Part shown: positions 56,160 through 64,000 of the stretch, one piece after another
Layout: every line of letters starts with the position of its first letter
How positions within the stretch are numbered: the stretch's first letter is position 1
From: Stomorhina lunata
Taxonomy: Eukaryota > Arthropoda > Insecta > Diptera > Rhiniidae
Assembly (NCBI GenBank): GCA_933228675.1
Contig: OW121741.1
Location: 34,973,952 to 35,037,951 of the forward strand
Direction of reading: 5' to 3'
DNA length: 64,000 bases
The notes under the pieces: generated by a model
What the model saw: only the letters and a program-made list of their open reading frames with translations
The model's database searches: none
Told to the model about the DNA's origin: nothing
Position numbers and translations under genes: made by a program

Positions 56160-56560
56160 TTGGCTTGATTCATTCTGTACCATAAACCGGCGTAAAATCC
56201 ATATGCTACCAGGAGCCGGAAAAAAATTGTGACTAACGATTGAAAATACTTAAAAAAAAGTAAAATTTTGTTATTATTTATATAAATGGATTTTTTATTC
56301 AAAAATTTAAACAATTAACATGCATACCCAAGAAAAATATGTGTTTTACATAGCCTAATCATCAATAACCAGTGGCTAGCTGAGTTATGAGGTGAACAGC
56401 TATTTTTGAAAATTTTAATTTTTTTCAAGTGGGTCTGGCCAGGGTTCTAACTTGGGACATCTGGTATGCTAGGCGGATGACTATCCTGCTATATTTACAA
56501 AAATTAAAAAAAGTCTTCGGCTCCTGACAGTATGGGCTGCCTATCTAAGCTTAAACCAAA
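56160..56560. repeat. Inverted relic pair split by SINE
   Basis: ATATGCTACCAGGAGCCGG (about 56200-56220) and CTTCGGCTCCTGACAGTATG (about 56514) are inverted copies of the GGCTCCTGGTGGTATGGGC core of the 4790 and 23335 relics. The SINE at 56344-56492 lies between them. The frame on the minus strand at 56504-56782 is unsupported. Confidence 0.45.
56344..56492 (-). mobile_element. tRNA-derived SINE, copy 2 (5' truncated head)
   Basis: TTTTACATAGCCTAAT, ACCAGTGGCTAGCTGAGTTA and GGTATGCTAGGCGGATGAC match 45977-46138. The A-box end is cut after CTGCTATA, so this copy cannot use the same pol III promoter. Confidence 0.75.
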
Positions 56561-58051
56561 AGGAACTATTCGCAAACGTTTCTGAGGCTGTTTTGTACTT
56601 AAACGTACGATTGGTATGGTCAACCGAAATAGAGAAAATAAGCGAAAATAATATTGCTTGATTTGCTCTTGTATTTTCAAATGAATTTCTTTTGATTGGT
56701 TCAAGGAACACAACGACTGATGTAAAGCTGAATCTACAAACGTTTGCGAAAGGTTTTGTTTCTTTTCATACTCTGTTGGCAACGAAAGTAAGCATTTGAT
56801 AAATTTAAATTGATTCGGTGGCTATAGAATCCCTAAACAAAGAACCGTAAATGATCATTGTCCCAGATAATTGTAAAATATGTAAAATTCTTTTACATAT
56901 CCCTTTTTCATAATAAAATCAATTTACCAATTATCTTCACCCTCTAACACAGGAACAAAGACAAATTTATTCCGCCCCAAAATCCTAAGACATATTCAAG
57001 TGACATTTCACAACTTAATTTTCAAAGTTTCTTTTTTTTGTATAACCTTTAGAGATAGTAAGAAGTTGTGTTTCAAAAATACTATATTAATCATAGCTAC
57101 TTCCCTCAAACCTACTACCATTATTTGCTACTACTTGCCTCTTTGCCGAGCATTATCCCAGCTGTCTCCTAGCCAAGAAAGATTTCGGTAAAATTTCAAA
57201 GCTAGACTGCACCAGCACCAGCAACAAAGAAGTTAAAGCATTTAAAAACCAACTCAAAAAGTATAAAGAATAATAAAACAGTAAGTAGACTTTTTGAAAT
57301 CTGTCACAAATGTATGCTACGTCTGCAGACAAGGAAAGGAATGGAAAGACAAGACAAGAAGACAGACAATACAGGCATTAGCACACACACACACACAACA
57401 TATTGTTGCTGGGAATGCACTTAATCCAAATACAAAAGGAATGTTGCGACAAATAACTTTCCTTCCGTTGCAACAGACTCTCCTCCTCTGTTAGGGGGCA
57501 CTAGTCATGAGTTAAAGAAGAGATAAATGTTAAAGACGATACAGCAACAGCAGCAGCAAAATAAAAAATTAAATCACTTCTAACAGAAGTTGTCCTACTC
57601 ATAAACTACACGAACATGCTTCCAACAAAGACAACATAAAATTCACATGTTTAATATAGGGAGTAGGATCCAAGACATGAAAGTAAGCAAACTCGGGCTA
57701 AGGTGACAGACGAAATGGCGGCTCTGAAAGACTAAAATACGAGTTGAGGTGTTAAGTCGGTTTGCAATTGCAATTGTCACTGACAATTGCTTGACAGACA
57801 GACATACAGAGGGACAGTGGATTAAGGATGCAGAAGATAAGGCTAAAGTAAGTAAAAGCAACTGAATATGCAACAAAAAGCAACAAATGTTCAAGGAACC
57901 CAACAGGAGGAGTATCCATACACATGATGTTGAATGTCTTAGTTTTGGTGTACAAGGAGGTACAATGCAATGTGATGATGAACACTGTTGAGACAGGATA
58001 AATGTTATAATTTTATATGCCTGAATTGTTGTATGTATTTAGTTTCGTTTT
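56561..58051. other. Intergenic, no gene identified
   Basis: Frames of up to 92 codons occur on both strands (for example 57294-57494 and 57643-57903) but show no domain. A CA microsatellite lies at about 57382-57398 and CAGCAGCAG near 57550. Composition is the least AT-rich of the window, so an untranslated or intronic part of a gene cannot be excluded. Confidence 0.35.
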
Positions 58052-60494
58052 TATACCCTTCATCAAAAAGAATGACGGGTATATTGAGATTGTCATTCCG
58101 TTTGTAATTTCCTTAATATGGGCTCAAAAACCAAAGGGATATATAAATATATGTATCCCTTTGGACATATATATATATATTTACATTGAGCGGTGTCTGA
58201 CTGTCCGTTTGTCTGTTGAAAGCACGATAACCCCTAAACCAAAGAAGCTAGGTCACTGAAACTTGGCAAAGATATTCTTCACTTCTAGTAAATTCTTGGC
58301 ATTGAAACTGGACAAAATCGTTAAACATTTGATCATAGCTCCTTTGTAACATCGTCTAGTCTAATTGCTTATTTGCTGATAAATGACAAATTATAATAGC
58401 TATCATAAAATTTGGTATATAGAAGTTTTATATAAGTACTAGGCAGCACATAAAATTTTATCGAAATCGGTTCACATTTAACTATAGGTTCCATACAAAA
58501 AACTTGCGAAAACTGCCTAAATTTCATCCTAAATACACTTAAATGCCAATAAATGATAAACTCTGATAGCTATGGCCACTTAATTTAGAACAAGAAAGTT
58601 TTATGTAAATACCAGTCCAAGTCCCAAATTTTGTTACAATCGGTCACCATTCGACCATAGCTCCCATCCGAAAGACTTACGGGAACACAAAAAAGTATGT
58701 CCGTCAGATAAAAGCCCCATAGCTTCTTAACGAAAAGAGCTAGAGGGACAAAACTACAAAAATATTTTCGATATCTTCAGAAAGTTGTTTATAAAAAATG
58801 GGCGAAATCGGTTCACATTTAGATGGAGCTCCTATATAACCCCGCCCCGGGAATAACATTAATGCTGATAAGTTAAATCCAATTGCAATAGATATGACAA
58901 TTTATTTATATTTCCGATATCTTCAGAAAAATGTTCACTAAAAAATAGACGAAATCGGTTCATATTTAGTTAGAGCTCCCATATAACCACGCCCCGGGAA
59001 TCATATGAATGCCGACAAATTAAATCCAATTGTAATAGATATGACCATTTTTTTAAATTTTCGATATCTTCAGAAAGTTGTTCATTAAAAATGGGCGAAA
59101 TCGGTTCACAACCACGCCCCGGGAATCACATTAATGCCGATAAATTAAATCCAATTGTAATAGATATGACAATTTATTTATATTTTCTATATCTTCAGAA
59201 AAATGTTCATTAAAAAATATTCGAAATCGGTTCACATTTAGTTAGGGGTCCCATATAACCACGCCCCGGGAATCACATTAGTCCCTATAAATTAAATCCA
59301 ATAGTAATAGATATGACAATTTATTTATATTTTCGATGTCTTCAGAAAAATGTTCATTAAAAATGGGCGAAATCGGTTCACATTTAGTTAAAGCTTCCAT
59401 ATAACCACGCCCCGGGAATCACATTAATGCCGATAAATTAAATCCAATTGATAGATAGATATGACAATTTATTTATATTTTTGATATCTTTAGAAAGTTG
59501 TGAATTAAAAATGGGCGAAATCGGTTCACAACCACGCCCCGGGAATCACATTAATGCCGATAAATTAAATCCAATTGTAATAGATATGACAATTTATTTA
59601 TATCTTCAGAAAGTGGTGCATTAAAAATGGGCGAAACCGGTTCTCATTTAGTTAGAGCTCCCATAAAACCCCGCCCCGGGAATCTCTTTAATGTATGTCA
59701 AATAAAAGCGCCATAAAGCCTTAAGGAAATGAGCTAGAGGGACAAAACTCTACAAAAATATTTTCGATATCTGTAGAATAATGTTCTTTATAAAATGGAC
59801 GAAATCGGTTCACATTTAGTTAGAGCTCCCATATAACCACGCCCCGGGAATCACATTAATCCCGATAAATTAAATCCAATTGTAGTAGATATGACGATTT
59901 ATTTATATTTTCAATATTTTCAGAAAGTTGTTTATAAAAAATGGGCGAAATCGGTTCACATTTAGTTAGAGCTTCCATATAACCAAGCCCCGGGAATCAC
60001 ATTAATGCCGATAAATTAAATCCAATTGTAATAGATATGACAATTTATTTATATTTTCGATATCTTCAGAAAAATGTTCATTAAAAATGGGCGAAATCGG
60101 TTAACATTTAGTTAGAGCTCCCATATAACCATGTCCCGGGAATCACACTAATACCGATAAATTGAATCCAATTGTAATAGACATGTCAACTTAATTTAGA
60201 ACAGAGAAGTTCTATGCAACTATTGGCCAGTATATCAAATTTTATAGGAATCGGTCCATATTTGACCATAGCTTTCATATAAGAACCACGCCCGGAAATC
60301 ATTAAAATGCCATAAAAACTCCAGTTAGTTACTAACTGGCTACTAAATAACCAGCGTAACTATTATTTTTCGAATTCGGTCCTCAATTTGAACTTGCTCC
60401 AGCCTCGTAGATATATGAGATATGTTTCTAATATAACACAATTTGGTGGTGGGTATATAAGATTCGGCACAGCCCAATATAACGCTCTTGCTTG
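58052..60494 (+). mobile_element. Long HINE-like element with internal minisatellite
   Basis: The 5' end is TATACCCTTCATCAAAAAGA with an inverted partner GACGGGTATA. A GTCTGACTGTCCGTTTGTCTG-type GTCY block sits at about 58195. The 3' end is GGTGGGTATATAAGATTCGG, then a weak hairpin (GGC-ACA-GCC), ending CTTGCTTG. This is the same plan as the 0.8-kb HINEs but a different subfamily, enlarged to 2.4 kb by the repeats at 58660-60140. It is non-coding. Confidence 0.75.
58660..60140. repeat. Minisatellite, about 147 bp, ten units
   Basis: GCCCCGGGAAT recurs at about 58844, 58991, 59116, 59263, 59409, 59536, 59673, 59841, 59987 and (as GTCCCGGGAAT) 60133. The steps are 147, 125, 147, 146, 127, 137, 168, 146 and 146 bp. 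Each unit also has GAAATCGGTTCACATTTAGT and TTAAATCCAATTGTAATAGA. Units preceding 59116 and 59536 lack the same 22 bp or so (TTTAGTTAGAGCTCCCATAT). The flank with GAGCTAGAGGGACAAAACT occurs at 58737 and again at 59729. Confidence 0.92.
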
Positions 60495-62210
60495 TTTTTT
60501 TGTTTGTTTGATGTTGCATTTGGATAATACATATGTTTTGTTTGTTGCATATTTGCTACATAGCTTTGCCATGATACTAGAGCATAAGTAAATATATTCG
60601 TTTCTAAATTTATACAAATGTAGTTACCTAAGAATGTATTCCTTCAAATATTTTAAATGGAAACATATGTTTCTCTAATGTTTTTTCTATTAGTACAAGT
60701 TTAAACTAAATAAATTTATGAGCACTATGGTTTAGATAAAAGGAATTTATGGTAAAAAATAAAAATATATTGGGTATATAAGTTAATACGAAAAATGGTG
60801 GCTTGAAATTTTTAGTCAATTTTTGCATATCTCATAAAGGGCTCCAATTTCTCTAACTCATTGTTTTTTAGATTAGCTCTGGTTTTCGAGATGCATTTTT
60901 TTTAATAACGTAGTTACAAGATTTGGAGCAACGTAACTTTAGAACAGTTTAACCTTCTTACTGAAAAGATAAAACTTAACTAAGCTATAATATTATCTTC
61001 ATGCTAACCTAACATTATATTTACTTCACTCAGTAGTTTTGGAGATATAGCCCAATATATGATGAAAAACTTTTATTTAAAAAATTTGGTAGTTCTTCAA
61101 TAATTCAAAAAAAAAAATAGAGGGAAAGTAACAATATTTTTCTATAGCCATATGGGTAGATATATCCTGCATAAAATGCAATATGTCTTAGAATGGGAAC
61201 TTTTCAAATTTTTTAAATTTTCATTGAAATATAACAATAAAACATGTAATCTCCAGTACTTCTTTCAAAAAATTAAATATTTTAAAAATTTTACTTTTGA
61301 CCCTGGTAAAAAAAGGGCTAACGACATCCGATTTCAACCAAATTTCTAATATATATTTCTATCCATTAAAGCAATAATAATATAAGTTCTGCTTATAAAA
61401 GCTGCTAATATATAATAATGCACGTGCTTTTTTATAGCTTTAGTGAAAAATTGGGTTTTTGTCGAAATATTTTGATTTTAAGTCGCCGGTACGGCTAAGT
61501 CGTTAGGGATATCGATCTAATTGTTTCTTTGTGCTAGTCTACACGGTGTTCCCATTACCCCACTGGAACTCTTGTTTTACTTTTTTCGAATTTGTTTAAC
61601 AAAATATTGAAAAAACCAAAAAAGAAGTTTGGAAAACGGTAAAAAAAATTAACATTTTCGTCCCATGCAAAAGTGACTTAACGTTAGTCCATTGTAACAA
61701 AAATGGATATTTATATATTTCGAGGTCTCAAGAAAGTAAAAAAGTCAAACTTACTAAAGTTAAAAAAAAAAAAAAAAAATCATAGCATATGTTCAAGAGA
61801 GTCTTTAAGGATGTAGTATATTTAGGAAAAATCTTAATAAGTAGGAAAGTTTTGAAGCAAATTTAAAGTAATATATCTCGTTGGAAAGCCCATTTAGTTC
61901 TCAATATTATTAAACAACTTTTGAAAATGTATTCTAGGTGTAATTTTTTTTCAAACATTTGGATAAACCCCTTATTCTTCCCATATAACTGGCATGTCCA
62001 AACTTTGGCGTCAAGTCGGCATGCTTTCCCGATATCCGATCTGAATGAAAATTTATATTTGGAATGTTAGGGTCAAATGTAAAAAAATGGGGAGTTACGT
62101 CACTTTACAAAAGTGGGATATTTTAATATGCAATCATTAATCTCTTATTCGATGAAGCTTCCGATCATAACCGCAAATGTATAGGTCTTAAAATATATAC
62201 AAGTAACTAA
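60495..62210. other. AT-rich intergenic, no gene seen
   Basis: There are no supported frames; 61152-61349 is a chance lysine- and phenylalanine-rich frame. An A run lies near 61762-61780. No repeat match to the rest of the window was found. Confidence 0.4.
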
Positions 62211-62214
62211 CAAT

Positions 62215-64000
62215 CAAACAATACACCTGTTAGGTAATCAATGAGTCATCCTGAAACCACTGACTCATCCCAAAATGTGAAGCTGATTCATTCCGAAACT
62301 GCAGACTTACATTAAAACTGCTAAGTCGTCCTAAAACAGCTGAGTCATCCTTAGCCAGTTGAGTAATCCTAAAGCTAAGCCTGATGAGTCATTCTTAAAC
62401 AGCTGAGTAATTTTAAGGCTGCTGAGTCATCCTAAAACGGCTAGATCATCCTAAAATTGCTTATTCAGCTTAATGCTGCTAACTCGTACAAAAACTGATG
62501 AGTAATCCTTAAACTGTTGACTTATGCTAAAACTACATAATAAACTTGACGATTTATCCTTAAACAGGTGAGTAATCCTAAAGCTGCTGAGTCATCCTCA
62601 AACTGCTAGATCACCCTAAAACCACTAAATCATCCTAAAACTGCGAATTTATCTTAAAATTGCTGGCTCATTCTAAAACTTAAGAGTCATCCTCAAACTG
62701 CTGAGTTATCCTAAAATTACTAAATCATCGTAAAACAGCTAATTCATCTTAATATTGCTAACTCATACCAAAATTTATGAGTCATCCTTAAGCTGCTGAG
62801 TTATCCTAAAATTGCTGACTTATCCTAAACTGCTGATATATGCTAAAACTGCAAATTCATTCAAAAACGTCAGAGTCATCCTTAAACTGCTGAGTATTCG
62901 TAAAACTGTTGAGTCATCATTAAATTGCTAAGTCATTCTAAAACTGGTAGATCATCCCAAAACTGCTAGATCATCCTAAAACTGCTAGATCATCCTAAAA
63001 CTGCTAACTTATATTAATACTGATGAATCACATTAGAACTGATGAGTCATCCTTAAACTGCTGAGTTATCCTAATGAACTTGATGATCCATCCTTAAACA
63101 GGTGAGTAATCCGAAAGCTACTGAGTTATCCTAAAACTATCTTAAAAATGCTAATTCATCATAATGCTGCTGACTCATACTGAACCTGATGAGTCATCCT
63201 TAAACAGCTGAGCAATTCTAAAGCCCTCGTGTCATCCTAAAACTACTAAATCATCCGTAAACTGCTAGATCATCCTAAATTTGCTAATTCATCTTAATGC
63301 TGCTGACTCACACTTAGACTGATGAGTCATCCTTAAACTACTGAGTTATCCTAAAACTACTAAATCATCCCAAAACTCATAAAACTGCTAATTTATCTTA
63401 ATATTGCTTACTTACACCAAAACTTATGAGTCATCCTTAAGATGATGAGTTATCCTAAAATTGCTGACTTATCCTAAACTGCTGATATATGCTAAAACTG
63501 CAAATTCATTCAAAAACTTCAGAGTCATCCTTAAACTGCTGAGTATTCTTAAAACTGTTGTGTCATCCTTAAATTGCTAAGTCATTCTAAAACTGGTAGA
63601 TCATCCTAAAACTGCTAGATCATCCTAAAACTGCTAGATCATCCTAAAACTGCTAACTTATATTAATACTGATGAATCACATTAGAACTGATGAGTCATC
63701 CTTAAACTTCTGAGTTGTCCTAATGAACTTGATGATCCATCTTTAAAAAGCTGCTGAGTTATCCTAAAACTATCCTAAAAATGCTAATTCATCATCCTTA
63801 AACAGCTGAGCAATTCTAAAGCCCCCGTGTCATCCTAAAACTACTAAATCATCCGTAAACTGCTAGATCATCCTAAATTTGCTAATTCATCTTAATGCTG
63901 CTGACTCACACTTATACTGATGAGTCATCCTTAAACTACTGAGTTATCCTAAAACTACTAAATCATCCCAAAACTACTAAATCATCCCAAAACTACTAAA
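62215..64000. repeat. 19-bp tandem repeat with higher-order period near 649 bp
   Basis: The basic unit is GATCATCCTAAAACTGCTA and variants (GAGTCATCCTTAAACTGCT). It is exactly 19 bp between 62951 and 63000, and 17-21 bp elsewhere. A block starting GCTGATATATGCTAAAACTG at 62832 recurs at 63481, 649 bp on, with the variant order preserved (GTATTC, AAATTGCTAAGTCATTC, three GATCATCC units, TATTAATACTGATGAATCAC). A second landmark (AAAGCCCTCGTGTCATCC at about 63220) recurs at about 63819 after a deletion of about 50 bp. The array runs past the end of the window. Confidence 0.93.

Noticed and set aside
56504..56782. 92-codon minus-strand frame
   Set aside because: It overlaps the inverted relic core next to a SINE and has no recognisable domain or supporting copy.
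57643..57985. Two overlapping minus-strand frames with hydrophobic stretches
   Set aside because: Both read the same less AT-rich DNA in different frames, so at most one could be real. Neither has a motif or upstream signal.
62215..64000. Telomeric repeat
   Set aside because: The 19-bp unit does not resemble insect TTAGG or known fly telomeric retroelements. Its higher-order structure is typical of a satellite.

Overview
This window looks like intergenic or heterochromatic DNA from a higher fly. The best guess is a calyptrate such as a blowfly or house-fly relative. The evidence is extreme A+T content, several copies of DINE-1/HINE-like elements, decayed mariner and non-LTR retrotransposon pieces, tRNA-derived SINEs, and kilobases of short-period satellite. 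I find no intact protein-coding gene, rRNA or functional tRNA. The open frames are short and mostly fall inside repeats. The species cannot be fixed from this sequence alone.

Layout. 0.2-1.9 kb: 32-bp satellite (A) built on a perfect palindrome. 3.3-4.6 kb: degenerate relative (B). 5.7-10.6 kb: a series of 188-335 bp tandem repeats, MITE pieces and a foldback. 10.9-14.3 kb: a tandem array of about 395 bp units between inverted flanks. 14.4-19.4 kb: HINE copies and related tandem repeats. 19.6-22.1 kb: a repeat of about 195 bp in alternating A/B dimers. 23.7-27.0 kb: dyad array C, which switches strand and contains pieces shared with the adjacent MITE. 27.9-28.7 kb: a MITE with CACAGTG ends and a 5-bp target duplication. 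29.1-32.5 kb: 31-bp dyad satellite (D), about 110 copies. 33.5-38.9 kb: foldback, TIR and mariner elements. 39.1-41.1 kb: dyad array E. 42.5-47.5 kb: HINE, SINE, mariner and LINE relics. 47.6-50.8 kb: a giant imperfect palindrome with a HINE inserted in one arm. 51.5-56.6 kb: nested MITEs, a HINE carrying a foldback MITE, and a LINE relic. 58.1-60.5 kb: a long HINE-like element with an internal minisatellite of about 147 bp. 62.2-64.0 kb: a 19-bp tandem repeat with a higher-order period near 649 bp that runs off the window.

Nothing here works together as a pathway. The common theme is self-complementary DNA at many scales: 16-22 bp dyads repeated hundreds of times, foldback MITEs of 200-860 bp, and a palindrome of about 3 kb. 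Several cases record how such DNA changes, including satellite units whose hairpin loop is inverted, arrays that flip strand, a HINE with a tandemly repeated terminus, and insertions whose empty site survives in a second copy. All family assignments rest on motif recognition by eye, without database searches.
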